Part shown: positions 18,777-28,432 of the stretch, one piece after another
How positions within the stretch are numbered: the first letter of the stretch is position 1
Layout: each line of letters begins with the position of its first letter
NCBI GenBank assembly: GCA_015490995.1
Contig: WFWT01000138.1
Span: 1-64,000, forward strand
Origin: Anaerolineae bacterium
GTDB lineage: Bacteria; Chloroflexota; Anaerolineae; JAADDB01
Direction of reading: 5' to 3'
DNA length: 64,000 nt
Notes under the pieces: generated by a model
What the model was told of the DNA's origin: nothing
Database searches by the model: none
The model's input: the letters and a program-made list of their open reading frames with translations, nothing else
Translations under genes and position numbers: made by a program

Positions 18777-20134
18777 GATACCTGCGCTTGTGGCTTCAGG
18801 ACGTCATCGCCAACTGGGACGCGTTCCTCCTGGCACTCTTCCTGTCCGTGGTTGTTTGGATCATTGCTGTCCAGCAGGAAGATCCCATCATCACGCGTGA
18901 AGTGCCGGAGCCGGTGCCCGTAAACTATGTGGACTTGGAGCCGAGGTTAACTATTCTTGGTGATCCGGTTGACACGGTCAAGGTGTGGGTACGTGGGCCG
19001 AAGAGCGTGGTAGAAGCCTTGGACGCGGACGCATTTCAGGCACAGGTGAGCTTAAAAGGACTGGGACCCGACGTGCACACCCTCCCGGTTCAGGTCCGCG
19101 GTCCCCAAAACGTCACCGTTGAGCGCGTTGAGCCCGCGCACGCAGTCGTTTACCTGGAGGAAGTGACAACCAAAGCGGTCCCTGTACAGGTGGAAGTCTT
19201 GGATTCACCGCCTTTGGGTTACATGGTACGCACAGAGGACATTACGGTGGACCCAATGACGGTCACCGTGCAAGGGCCGGCAAGTCAAGTCCGCACGGTG
19301 GAACGGGCCGTGGCCGAGGTATTTGTCCAGGGACAACGAGCAACCCTTCGCACGGAGGTTATTCTTAGCCCGCGCAACGCGCGGGACTTACCGGTATTCG
19401 ATGTGACCCTGGATCCGCCTACGGCGGTTATCACCGTGCCCATTGAACAACAACCAGGATACTTGGAAGTGCCTGTTGTGCCTCAGACACGAGGACAACC
19501 CGCGGAAGGTTACCGGGTAAGCAGTATTAGCGTCGATCCGGCTACGGTAACCTTACGGGGCAGTCCCCAGGTGCTTCAGTCCTTGCCAGGGTACGTGGAA
19601 ACGGAGCCCCTGGACATCTCAGGGGCCACCCAGGATATTGTAGAACGCTTGCCCCTGCGTGTGCCGGAGAATGTAGCCGTGCTGGGCAGCAAGAGCGTCA
19701 TCGTTACCGTGCGCATTACGCCCCTGGAAGGGGGGAAGACCGTTGTTCGTCCCTTGCGGCTACAAGGGATCCCGGAGGATATGGTGGTGACCTTGCCCAT
19801 ACGCAGCGTTCAAATCATTTTGGCCGGCCCCCTGCCCAAGTTGAACAACCTCCAACCGGAAGAGGTACAGGCCATTCTTGACCTTTCCCAAATCTCCGGG
19901 GAAGGGGTGTTTACCCTGCGACCACAAATTCTTACCCCCGCGGACGTGCGAGTAGAGGCGGTTATCCCCGAAGAGGTCCAGGTGGAAGTACGGTCGCCTA
20001 CACCGACTCCCACACCAACTCCCACTCCCACGCCTACAGGCACGCCCACCCCAACCGCCACACCGGTCACACCCACGCCTGCCCCTCGAGCGGGTACGCC
20101 CACGGCTGTTCCAACCCCCACGCCGGTGCCGTAA
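18773..20134 (+). CDS. cdaR: YbbR-like domain protein CdaR
   Basis: Downstream of cdaA with ATGA overlap; tandem YbbR-like repeats; C-terminal TP repeat tail. Confidence 0.88.
   Translation: MRYLRLWLQDVIANWDAFLLALFLSVVVWIIAVQQEDPIITREVPEPVPVNYVDLEPRLTILGDPVDTVKVWVRGPKSVVEALDADAFQAQVSLKGLGPDVHTLPVQVRGPQNVTVERVEPAHAVVYLEEVTTKAVPVQVEVLDSPPLGYMVRTEDITVDPMTVTVQGPASQVRTVERAVAEVFVQGQRATLRTEVILSPRNARDLPVFDVTLDPPTAVITVPIEQQPGYLEVPVVPQTRGQPAEGYRVSSISVDPATVTLRGSPQVLQSLPGYVETEPLDISGATQDIVERLPLRVPENVAVLGSKSVIVTVRITPLEGGKTVVRPLRLQGIPEDMVVTLPIRSVQIILAGPLPKLNNLQPEEVQAILDLSQISGEGVFTLRPQILTPADVRVEAVIPEEVQVEVRSPTPTPTPTPTPTPTGTPTPTATPVTPTPAPRAGTPTAVPTPTPVP
19996..20131 (+). repeat. Thr-Pro coding repeat at the CdaR C-terminus
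   Basis: SPTPTPTPTPTPTPTGTPTPTATPVTPTPAPRAGTPTAVPTPTPVP. Confidence 0.85.
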
Positions 20135-20270
20135 CATTCAAGGGGCGTCTAAAACCCTGACCGGGGATTTTTTTGGAGAACCCGAATTCTCCACGCACAA
20201 TATGGTCACCATTCCCTTGTTGTACGGAAGTAATATTACAGGATACAGAGTGCACGGATAAACAGCCGCG

Positions 20271-21662
20271 ATGGGCAAGAAGCACAAGAGCAAACCGATC
20301 GTTGCCATTGTCGGCAGGCCAAACGTGGGCAAATCTACTCTGTTTAACCGGCTGATCGGCCAGCAGTGGGCTATTGTGGAGGACCGGCCGGGCACCACGC
20401 GCGATCGCATTTACGGGGATACCCACTGGGGAGGACGGGAATTTGTGATCGTGGACACCGGAGGCCTGGAGGTGATTCCCCGGACGCGCGATGGGCGATT
20501 CAAGAAGCCGCCGTTGGCTGAGGACTCGCGCGACTTCATCCAAGAGATGCAGCAGCAAGTTACAGTGGCGTTGCAGGAGGCGGACGTTATTATCTTTCTC
20601 ACCAACGTCCAGGACGGAGTAACTACAGCCGATCGTCAAGTGGCCGATCTCCTACGGGCTCAGAAAAAGCCGGTCATTCTGGCCGTCAACAAAGTGGATC
20701 ACCCCCAGTACGAAGCGGAAGCCTTAACGTTCTACGAATTAGGTATTGGGGAGCCTATTTCCATCTCGGCCCTACATGGAAAAGGTACAGGTGATCTTCT
20801 GGATCGGGTTGTTGCGGCTTTGCCGCCTCACTCTGCCGAGGAGGCAGAAGAGGAGGGTATTCGCGTAGCCATAGTTGGGCGTCCCAACGTGGGCAAATCA
20901 TCACTCTTCAACCGACTGGCACGCGCTGAGCGAGCCATTGTCAGTCCTGTTGCAGGCACTACGCGTGATGTCGTGGACACTCGGGTCCGCTGGGAGGAAA
21001 AGTCGTTTATTTTCCTGGATACGGCCGGTATTCGGCGTAAGGGGCGCATCGAGCGGGGGGTGGAGTACTACAGTGTGTTGCGTGCACTCCGTGCCATTGA
21101 GCGCAGCGATGTAGTTTTGCTGGTTCTGGATGCTACAGAGGGAGTAACTGCCCAGGATACGCACATTGCGGGGTACGCTCTGGACCGTTTCCGAAGCATC
21201 ATCATTGTGGTCAACAAATGGGACTTGGTGGAAAAGGACGCGTATACTATGGTGGAGTATACCCGCCGTATCCGACAGGAGCTAAACTTCATCGACTTTG
21301 CGCCGGTGCTTTTTGTATCTGCCAAGACCGGCCAACGGGTTTCCCGCATTTTCCCGTTGGTAGAGCACGTATACCACGAGCGCTTTGTGCGGTTGCCCAC
21401 CAGCAAGTTGAACCGAATAATGCAGGCCGCTATGGAACGGCACACTCCACCGGTGAAAGGAACTCGCCAATTGCGGCTGTACTACGTGACACAGCCCGCG
21501 CTTGATCCTCCCACGTTCGTTTTCTTCGTGAACGATGCTGAACTTGTTCACTTCTCTTACCAGCGCTACCTGGAAAACCGCATCCGAGAGCAGCATCCTT
21601 ATGAAGGTACTCCCTTGCGCCTGATTTTTAAGAGCCATGAGGGACGGCGCTCCAACCGCTGA
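20271..21662 (+). CDS. der: Ribosome biogenesis GTPase Der
   Basis: Two GTPase domains: VGRPNVGKSTLFNRL and VGRPNVGKSSLFNRL, KH-like C-term. Confidence 0.96.
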   Translation: MGKKHKSKPIVAIVGRPNVGKSTLFNRLIGQQWAIVEDRPGTTRDRIYGDTHWGGREFVIVDTGGLEVIPRTRDGRFKKPPLAEDSRDFIQEMQQQVTVALQEADVIIFLTNVQDGVTTADRQVADLLRAQKKPVILAVNKVDHPQYEAEALTFYELGIGEPISISALHGKGTGDLLDRVVAALPPHSAEEAEEEGIRVAIVGRPNVGKSSLFNRLARAERAIVSPVAGTTRDVVDTRVRWEEKSFIFLDTAGIRRKGRIERGVEYYSVLRALRAIERSDVVLLVLDATEGVTAQDTHIAGYALDRFRSIIIVVNKWDLVEKDAYTMVEYTRRIRQELNFIDFAPVLFVSAKTGQRVSRIFPLVEHVYHERFVRLPTSKLNRIMQAAMERHTPPVKGTRQLRLYYVTQPALDPPTFVFFVNDAELVHFSYQRYLENRIREQHPYEGTPLRLIFKSHEGRRSNR

Positions 21663-21671
21663 GGTTGATGC

Positions 21672-22616
21672 ATGAACAGAAATCCGCGGGATATCGGGAT
21701 TCAAATCTTGCTTGTGGTTTTCTTCATTTTGGCCGTGGGATACCTAGGCCAGGTAGGTTGGGGGGTGCGACCTGTTCCCACGCCCTCTCCCACCCCCGCA
21801 CCCACGGTGGGCCGGACTTGGTTTGAGGGACAACGAGCGTATAAGCACGTTTTGGCCCAAATGGCCTTCGGTCCACGGGTGCCCGGCACCGAGGCTGCTG
21901 CCCGTACCCGGCTGTTCATTCGCAATGAGCTCTTGCGTGTGGGATGGCTTGCCGAACAGGAAGCGTTCGTTTACGAGGGGGTACGGGTGGTCAACCTGGT
22001 AGCTCGACAAGGCCAGGGTCCGGTGATTATCCTGGGGGCTCACTATGATACCCGCCGTGTGGCCGAATTGGACCCCTCCGCAGACAAACGTTCTCAGCCC
22101 GTCCCTGGGGCCAACGATGGTGCCAGCGGCGTGGCCGTGCTTCTTGAACTGGCCCGTGTACTCCGGTGGGATACCACACGGTACGCAGTGTGGCTTTACT
22201 TCTTCGACGCGGAAGACCAGGGCCGCCTTGACGGGTGGCCTTGGGCTGTAGGGGCCCGTTATGCTGCCCGTAACCTGCCGCCTGACATCGACGTCCAGGC
22301 AGTCATTATCGTGGACATGGTCGGTGACGCGGACCAGCAACTTTACTGGGAGGCCAATTCTACCCCCGAGCTCCGCGCCGCCTTGTGGGACATCGCCGCT
22401 ACGCTGGGATATGGGGCTTATTTTATACCCAAGGAGAAATACCGCATCATCGATGATCATGTGCCTTTTCTGGAACGCGGGATTCCAGCGGTTGACATCA
22501 TCGACTTCGATTACCCGTACTGGCACACTACAGAAGATACGGCCGACAAAGTGAGCCCTGAGAGCTTGGAACGGGTAGGGCGGGTAGTCCAGCAATGGGT
22601 GGAGACCCGGCGGTAA
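21672..22616 (+). CDS. M28 family metallopeptidase
   Basis: VIILGAHYDTRR...PGANDGASGVAVLLELARVL; VDIIDFDYPYWHTTEDTADKVS; TP linker after TM. Confidence 0.92.
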   Translation: MNRNPRDIGIQILLVVFFILAVGYLGQVGWGVRPVPTPSPTPAPTVGRTWFEGQRAYKHVLAQMAFGPRVPGTEAAARTRLFIRNELLRVGWLAEQEAFVYEGVRVVNLVARQGQGPVIILGAHYDTRRVAELDPSADKRSQPVPGANDGASGVAVLLELARVLRWDTTRYAVWLYFFDAEDQGRLDGWPWAVGARYAARNLPPDIDVQAVIIVDMVGDADQQLYWEANSTPELRAALWDIAATLGYGAYFIPKEKYRIIDDHVPFLERGIPAVDIIDFDYPYWHTTEDTADKVSPESLERVGRVVQQWVETRR

Positions 22617-22661
22617 GGTTTTCCTGGCTCATCTTCGCGTCTCCTGGGGAAGGAAGGTATC

Positions 22662-23834
22662 GTGACGAAGATTACACTAGCCGAACGTTTAGAGCGAGTC
22701 CCTCCTTATCCTTTCGTCGTACTGGCTGAACGGGTGCGTCATTTGCAGGAGCGGGGTGTAGATGTCATCCGCATGGACATTGGCGCACCGGATATGCCCC
22801 CTCCTCCTCACGTGGTGGACAGTCTGATAGCGGCTGTCCGGCAACCGGAGATGCATGGGTATCCTGGTTACCGTGGCACACCGGAGTTAAAAGCAGCTTT
22901 CGCTTCCTATTACCAGGATCGTTTTGGGGTCACTTTAGATCCCGAACAAGAAGTGCTGCCACTTATCGGGTCCAAAGAGGGCCTGCACCATATCACCCTA
23001 GCTCTAGTCAACCCAGGGGATATTGTGCTGGTGCCGGATCCCGGCTACCCGGCTTACCGAGCGTCCGCACGCCTTGCGGGTGCCGAGGTTGTGCCCATGC
23101 GTCTGTGCCGGGAGAACGGTTTTCTTCCAGACCTGGACACATTATCCCCTTCGGTCCTTCGGCGGGCAAAGCTATTGTGGCTTAATTACCCTAATAACCC
23201 AACCGGCGCGGTCGCGTCGTACTCATTTTTTGAGGATGTGGTGCGCTTTGCTCAGAAGTGGGGGGTGCTTGTGTGTCACGATGCGCCGTACACAGATGTC
23301 ACCTTTGACGGTTATACTGCCCCTAGTCTTCTGGCCGTCCCAGGTGCGCGGGAAATAGCGGTGGAGTTCAATTCTCTCTCCAAAGCGTTTAACATGGCGG
23401 GATGGCGAGTAGGAGTGGCGGTAGGGTGTCGGGAGGCGATTGCCGCGCTGTTGCGAATGAAGAGCAACGTGGATACCGGAATTTTCCTGCCCCTGCAACA
23501 CGCGGCTGCTGTGGCCTTGCGCACTACCTCTCGGGAATGGATACATGCCCGTAACGCGGCGTACGCGCACCGAAGGGATATTATCTTGGACACCCTCACC
23601 CGGCTAGGAATGGAGGCCCACCGCCCCCGCGGTGGACTGTACATTTGGACCCGTGTACCCTCTGGTTATACCGGTGACACTTTTGCTATGTATGTCCTGG
23701 AGAACGCGGGCGTGGCTTTTGCTCCCGGGAGCATTTATGGCCAGGAAGGCAAATACTACGTCCGGATCTCCCTGGGGGTGCCGACTGAGCGGGTTCAGGA
23801 AGCCATGCGTCGCCTGCAGAACCTCACTCTATGA
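22662..23834 (+). CDS. Class I/II pyridoxal-phosphate aminotransferase (LL-DAP aminotransferase-like), GTG start
   Basis: DIGAPDMPPPPHV; LWLNYPNNPTGAVAS; EFNSLSKAFNMAGWRVGVAVG. Confidence 0.92.
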   Translation: MTKITLAERLERVPPYPFVVLAERVRHLQERGVDVIRMDIGAPDMPPPPHVVDSLIAAVRQPEMHGYPGYRGTPELKAAFASYYQDRFGVTLDPEQEVLPLIGSKEGLHHITLALVNPGDIVLVPDPGYPAYRASARLAGAEVVPMRLCRENGFLPDLDTLSPSVLRRAKLLWLNYPNNPTGAVASYSFFEDVVRFAQKWGVLVCHDAPYTDVTFDGYTAPSLLAVPGAREIAVEFNSLSKAFNMAGWRVGVAVGCREAIAALLRMKSNVDTGIFLPLQHAAAVALRTTSREWIHARNAAYAHRRDIILDTLTRLGMEAHRPRGGLYIWTRVPSGYTGDTFAMYVLENAGVAFAPGSIYGQEGKYYVRISLGVPTERVQEAMRRLQNLTL

Positions 23835-24438
23835 AAGACCGCTCCATGAAGAGCACGCCCAGAAGATTTCGCAGCACACGAGCAGTGAGCCCCCAAATCA
23901 CTTCACCGTCGTAAGGCTCATAGAAGTACACCGGATAGCGTATCCTTGCCCATTGACGGTATTCCACACGTACTCTGTGGGGCTGGGCTAACCACGAAAG
24001 AGGAACATCAAACACGCGCGCGATCTCATCAGGGGCGGGCGAGAGGGGAAAGCCGGCAGGGATGATGCCTACTACCGGGTGAACAAGATAGCCGGTAATC
24101 ACCGGTTGGGGATCCAGCACGCCGATTACATCCACCACGTTCGGTGTGATTCCCAACTCCTCATGTGCTTCGCGTAGTGCAACGGCCACAATGTCCACAT
24201 CACCAGGTTCTTGAACACCTCCGGGTAGAGCCACCTGTCCACGGTGACGGGGTACCGTGTCTGTGCGCCGGGTCAGCAGGACATGCCATTCCCCATCCCG
24301 CCAGAACAGGGGAACAAGCACCGCAGCAGGGCGGAGAGAACGCAGGAGTGAAGGCGGCAGGGTCGGTGGTCGGGGTTTGTGCGCCTGCAATCGGCGGATT
24401 AGAACCTCCCTTGGCATCTCTGACAATGGATTACGCAT
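23824..24438 (-). CDS. NUDIX hydrolase (CoA pyrophosphatase-like)
   Basis: GQVALPGGVQEPGDVDIVAVALREAHEELGI Nudix box; start reassigned. Confidence 0.9.
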   Translation of the reverse strand: MRNPLSEMPREVLIRRLQAHKPRPPTLPPSLLRSLRPAAVLVPLFWRDGEWHVLLTRRTDTVPRHRGQVALPGGVQEPGDVDIVAVALREAHEELGITPNVVDVIGVLDPQPVITGYLVHPVVGIIPAGFPLSPAPDEIARVFDVPLSWLAQPHRVRVEYRQWARIRYPVYFYEPYDGEVIWGLTARVLRNLLGVLFMERSFIE

Positions 24439-24602
24439 TGCTGGACGATCCTTGCTGCATCCGCGATATCTTCCTGTGTGATATGTCAGGATACCATCCT
24501 CGCCCAACGTTTTATGATACACTAAGTACACCTCAGGCCTTTAATGCTGGTATAATGATTTTGGAGTGCTGTTCTACTCAAACTGCGGGAGTAAGGAGGA
24601 CA

Positions 24603-25964
24603 ATGAGCGGGCGCAAACGTCTTTTGCCGACAGGAACACCCGAGGAGAGGGCCGTGCTGGTAGGTGTGGAGATTCACCGGCGACGGCGTTGGCAGGATGC
24701 CTTCCCTCTCGAGGAGAGCCTGGCAGAGCTGAAGCGCCTTGCAGAAACCGCAGGCTTACAGGTGGTAGGCACTCTTACCCAGAAACTTGATCGTCCCTTC
24801 CCGGCCACTCTCATCGGTAAGGGGAAATTGGAAGAGCTGAAAGCCCTGATAGCCGCTACCGGCGCGAACGTGGTTGTGTTTGATGAGGAGCTCTCCCCAC
24901 GTCAACAACGGGAACTGGAGGAAGCACTGGGCGAAGACGTCAAAGTTTTGGACCGCACGGCCTTGATCTTGGACATTTTCGCCCAACGGGCCCGTACTAA
25001 GGAAGGGGTGTTGCAAGTAGAGCTGGCTCAATATATCTACCGGCTGCCACGGTTAACGCGTGCTTGGACCCACTTGGCCCGTCAGGTCGGGGGATCAGCC
25101 GGCCGTGGCGGCATTGGTGGAGTGGGACTACGCGGTCCCGGTGAAACTCAGCTAGAAGTGGATCGCCGGGAGATTAAACGGCGTATCGCCCAACTCCGGA
25201 AAGAACTGGCCGAAGTGCGCGCCCATCGGGAACTATACCGCCAGCAACGACGGGAAGTGCCGGTTCCTGTCGTCTCGTTGGTGGGATATACCAACGCAGG
25301 GAAGTCTACCCTCCTTAACGCGCTAACGAACGCGCAAGTTTACGCAGACGACAAACTCTTTGCCACTCTAGATCCCACCACTCGGCGGGTCAAGTTACCG
25401 GGGGGCCAGGAGATTCTCCTGACCGATACAGTAGGGTTCATTCAGAAACTGCCCCCACAACTGGTAGCGGCCTTTCGGGCTACGCTGGAGGAAATATTGG
25501 AGGCGAATGTTATCATCCACGTAGTTGACATAACACATCCGGCCGTGGAACGACAGGTACGCACAGTAGAAGCTGTCCTCCGACAGCTGGGAGCAGGTGA
25601 AAAGCCGGTGGTAATGGCCTTGAACAAAATTGATCGGTTCAGCGAAGAGGCGTTACAGGCACGGCGGCGACACTTTCCGCAGGGCGTACCGATCTCGGCC
25701 CTTAAGGGATGGGGATTGGAGGAGCTGTTGAGTCGAGTAGAAGACGTGTTGCGGGAACAGATGGTGCCCATTACCGTGCATGTTCCGTACGGGAAGGATA
25801 ACCTGGTGGCTCTATTTCATCGAATGGGGATAGTGGAAGACGAACGTTACACGGAACACGGCACATTGCTGATAGGGCGTGTGCCTCCGAACATAGCGGG
25901 GCAGTTGGAAGCGTACCGTGTGGACGGTGCTAAGGACGAACGTTCCAGGATAGAGGGCGTTTAA
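24603..25964 (+). CDS. hflX: GTPase HflX
   Basis: GGIGGVGLRGPGETQLEVDRREIKRRI; VSLVGYTNAGKSTLLNALT; AAGGAGGA SD before 24603. Confidence 0.95.
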   Translation: MSGRKRLLPTGTPEERAVLVGVEIHRRRRWQDAFPLEESLAELKRLAETAGLQVVGTLTQKLDRPFPATLIGKGKLEELKALIAATGANVVVFDEELSPRQQRELEEALGEDVKVLDRTALILDIFAQRARTKEGVLQVELAQYIYRLPRLTRAWTHLARQVGGSAGRGGIGGVGLRGPGETQLEVDRREIKRRIAQLRKELAEVRAHRELYRQQRREVPVPVVSLVGYTNAGKSTLLNALTNAQVYADDKLFATLDPTTRRVKLPGGQEILLTDTVGFIQKLPPQLVAAFRATLEEILEANVIIHVVDITHPAVERQVRTVEAVLRQLGAGEKPVVMALNKIDRFSEEALQARRRHFPQGVPISALKGWGLEELLSRVEDVLREQMVPITVHVPYGKDNLVALFHRMGIVEDERYTEHGTLLIGRVPPNIAGQLEAYRVDGAKDERSRIEGV

Positions 25965-26118
25965 CAGCATTTTGGGGCACGGGAATTCCTGTTAAGGGGG
26001 GCAGTGAGGGATAGAACTTGATTAACACTAGGGATATTATGTCAAGTTATGGGTGTCCACAAATCCTGGCCGACCTGAAGGGAATCCCTGCCCAGACCAC
26101 CACGTGCAACTTCGGCAT

Positions 26119-26228
26119 AAGGTCATTGCGAAGACCACAAACAAGCCCGAGGACGCTGCTTATGGGGGCTGGTTGATGGCATAACGGCCGACCTGATCCC
26201 GGAGGGAGCCGAGGTAATCGCCATTTAG
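26119..26228 (+). pseudogene. Putative degraded 3' end of an unidentified gene
   Basis: KVIAKTTNKPEDAAYGGWLMA* (26119-26184) continues in another frame as GITADLIPEGAEVIAI* (26178-26228). Confidence 0.3.
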
Positions 26229-26384
26229 CCCTAGGCCCCCCTTTTCAGGTAACACTATCGGTGCCGTGTTCTGTGACCTGAGGTCAGATGTCTGTTCATG
26301 TATCGGAGAATCTGAGGATAAAAGAACAGGCGTTGGCCTGCCCCTCTATCTTCCGCTTCCCACCTATCTTACGACCGTACACAC

Positions 26385-26414
26385 TTGCTCTCCCCCCTTG
26401 TTGTTCGCTATAAT
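26385..26414 (+). promoter_or_regulatory. Candidate promoter of the toxin-antitoxin operon
   Basis: TTGCTC - 18 bp - TATAAT about 47 bp upstream of the GTG start. Confidence 0.5.
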
Positions 26415-26460
26415 GTTCAAAAAATAGCTCAACCATTTGTGCCGGAAAGGGAGGGGACAC

Positions 26461-26793
26461 GTGGCCAAAGTAATTTCCGCCACCGAGGCCAAGGTCCGCT
26501 GGGGCAAGGTGATGGACTGGGTGGCCGACGAAGGAGAGGAGGTGATCATCGAGACGCGAGGGCGCCCCAGGGCCGTCCTGCTCAGCTATGAAGCATACCG
26601 GGAGTTCCGGCGTCTGCGAGAGGAAGCCCACCGCCGGGAGGCACTGAGGCGGTTGGAAGCGCTGGCCCGGGAGGTGAAGGAGCGCAACCGCGACCTGAGC
26701 GCCGAGGAGGCCGAGGCCCTGGCCGACCGCTTCGTGCGGGAAGTGATTGAGGAGATGGTCGCGGAGGGCAAAATAGCCTTCCAGGAAGAGTGA
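26461..26793 (+). CDS. Phd/YefM family type II antitoxin
   Basis: VAKVISATEAKVRWGKVMDWVADEGEEVIIETRGRPRAVLLSYEAYREFRRLRE. Confidence 0.85.
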   Translation: MAKVISATEAKVRWGKVMDWVADEGEEVIIETRGRPRAVLLSYEAYREFRRLREEAHRREALRRLEALAREVKERNRDLSAEEAEALADRFVREVIEEMVAEGKIAFQEE

Positions 26794-26794
26794 A

Positions 26795-27238
26795 ATGCGG
26801 GCGCTCCTGGACGCCAACCTGTTCGTCAGCTATCTCCTGCATCCGGAATGGGACAGCCCCAGCGCGCAGATTATCCACGCGGCCGTCAAGGGTGAGTTCA
26901 CCCTGTTGCTGCCCGAAGCGTTACTCGACGAACTCGTGCAGGCCATTGGCAGGAAGCCTTACCTGAACCGGCGCATCCGACGGGAGGAGATGGCAGTCCT
27001 GGCGGAGGTGTTGAAAGGGGTGGCGGAAATCATCCCGCGGATTACGGCGCCCATCCCACGGGTGACCCGGGACCCTAAGGATGACTACCTTATCGCCTAC
27101 GCTCTGGTGGGCAGGGCGGATTACCTGGTCACGGGCGACAAGGATCTGCTGGTCCTGGAGCAGGTGGACGACCTGCGCATCCTGACCCCGCGGGCGTTTC
27201 TGACGCTGCTGGAGGCGCGACGTTCCGGCGGTGAGTAG
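26795..27238 (+). CDS. PIN-domain toxin (putative TA toxin component)
   Basis: MRALLDANLFVSYLLHPEWDSPSAQIIHAA...DPKDDYLIAYALVGRADYLVTGDKDLLVL. Confidence 0.92.
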   Translation: MRALLDANLFVSYLLHPEWDSPSAQIIHAAVKGEFTLLLPEALLDELVQAIGRKPYLNRRIRREEMAVLAEVLKGVAEIIPRITAPIPRVTRDPKDDYLIAYALVGRADYLVTGDKDLLVLEQVDDLRILTPRAFLTLLEARRSGGE

Positions 27239-27329
27239 GAACATGCTTCCCCTCGGGTGACATCCCTCACGCGCCCACGTGCTCTGATGCAGCCGCCAGC
27301 GACGGCGCCAAATATGCCCACACCGTTTT

Positions 27330-27800
27330 TCACTCCGCTGCCACGGTTGCACCTGCCTCCGGGCCATTTGAGGGGGCCGGCCCACCCGCCGGAGGAATAC
27401 CGGGCGACCGGGAGATTGTCCCGTGCCAGTCGCAAGCCTTCTCCTTTTCCACCCACTCCCGCTCCTCTTGGACCGTCTCCCGGCAGCGGCGCACAAGCGC
27501 CACCTCCCCCTCTCCGCCCGCAACTCCCCTCGCGTCGCGCGTTCTACTTCCTCCACTCGGGTCGCGGCCATCATCCAGTACTTCTGAAAGCGCCCGATCA
27601 CGTCCTGTTGGCGGCATGTCTTGGTGAACCAGCGAAGCAGACGCTTCCACCGGTCGGTGTGACGGTGGGGAATGGAGATGCGGCGGAAGAACTGAACGTT
27701 CAAGGTCAGCACCCTGTCCGCGCATCTCATCGTAGAGGAACCGGCCATCTCCCTCCTGTCCGGCCGATGGTGGCCGGTAGGAACGTTCCAGCACCTCATT
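27330..27800 (-). pseudogene. Possible decayed/frameshifted gene
   Basis: Protein-like segments split over two minus frames (LNVQFFRRISIPHRHTDRWKRLLRWFTKTCR... ATRVEEVERATRGEL / EVALVRRCRETVQEEREWVEKEKA). Confidence 0.3.
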
Positions 27801-28260
27801 CTGGAATCGGCACCCCAATGAGTGTCAACAGGAACGCAACCACAACGGTCAGAGAGAGAAAAAGCCCCGACATTACCAGGCCGATCAGGCACCCGCCAGA
27901 CCAGTGGGCACTCTGTACTTCTCGCTCGCCCGCCCTAAATGCCTCTATGTCCTTCTCCATCTGTTTTTTCAGGTAGAACAGCACACCGATATTCACGGCG
28001 AAAGCGAGCAACCGCCCCGTATTGGCCGGCAGAAGCAAAAGCACGGCAAACACTGGCGCTGCGGCCGCGCCTGCCAGGAGATGCGTGAGGACTTTCTTTT
28101 TCAGGCCCATGCGCATCCAGTTAAGCGCGGCCAGGCCAAGGCCGCCAGGAAAGCCGAGGAAAAAGGTGATATAACCGATGGCGCGTGGTGTCCATAACTT
28201 TACAGGCGGCGGGGAGGACACCGGGAGCCGATCGGACGTGGTGGAAAGTGGGTCTGACAT
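27796..28260 (-). CDS. Hypothetical membrane protein
   Basis: MSDPLSTTSDRLPVSSPPPVKLWTPRAIGYITFFLGFPGGLGLAALNWMRMG plus several TMs; start reassigned to 28260. Confidence 0.75.
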   Translation of the reverse strand: MSDPLSTTSDRLPVSSPPPVKLWTPRAIGYITFFLGFPGGLGLAALNWMRMGLKKKVLTHLLAGAAAAPVFAVLLLLPANTGRLLAFAVNIGVLFYLKKQMEKDIEAFRAGEREVQSAHWSGGCLIGLVMSGLFLSLTVVVAFLLTLIGVPIPE

Positions 28261-28432
28261 GGCCACCTCCATGTGTTGCTCAATCGGGGGGTGCTGTGTG
28301 GGATAGATCCATGGTGGAGGAGTATACCATCGATCCCCCAAACGAAAAAAGTCCCCTAGGCCCGGTCGGAAGCGTTGCTCCCCATAACTCACTTCCACCA
28401 TGGCACGCTTTAGTCGAGCAAGTGTGATTGCC

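Noticed and set aside
19760-20137. Gly/Arg-rich minus ORFs (125 aa and 103 aa VGVGVG repeat)
   Set aside because: Reverse reading of the Thr-Pro repeat of CdaR.
24165-24602. N-terminal extension of the HflX ORF
   Set aside because: Antisense to the Nudix gene; a strong SD (AAGGAGGA) precedes ATG 24603 and HflX homology begins there.
26921-27892. 323-aa minus-strand ORF as a whole
   Set aside because: Overlaps the PIN toxin antisense; only the part beyond 27330 looks protein-like and it is split over frames.
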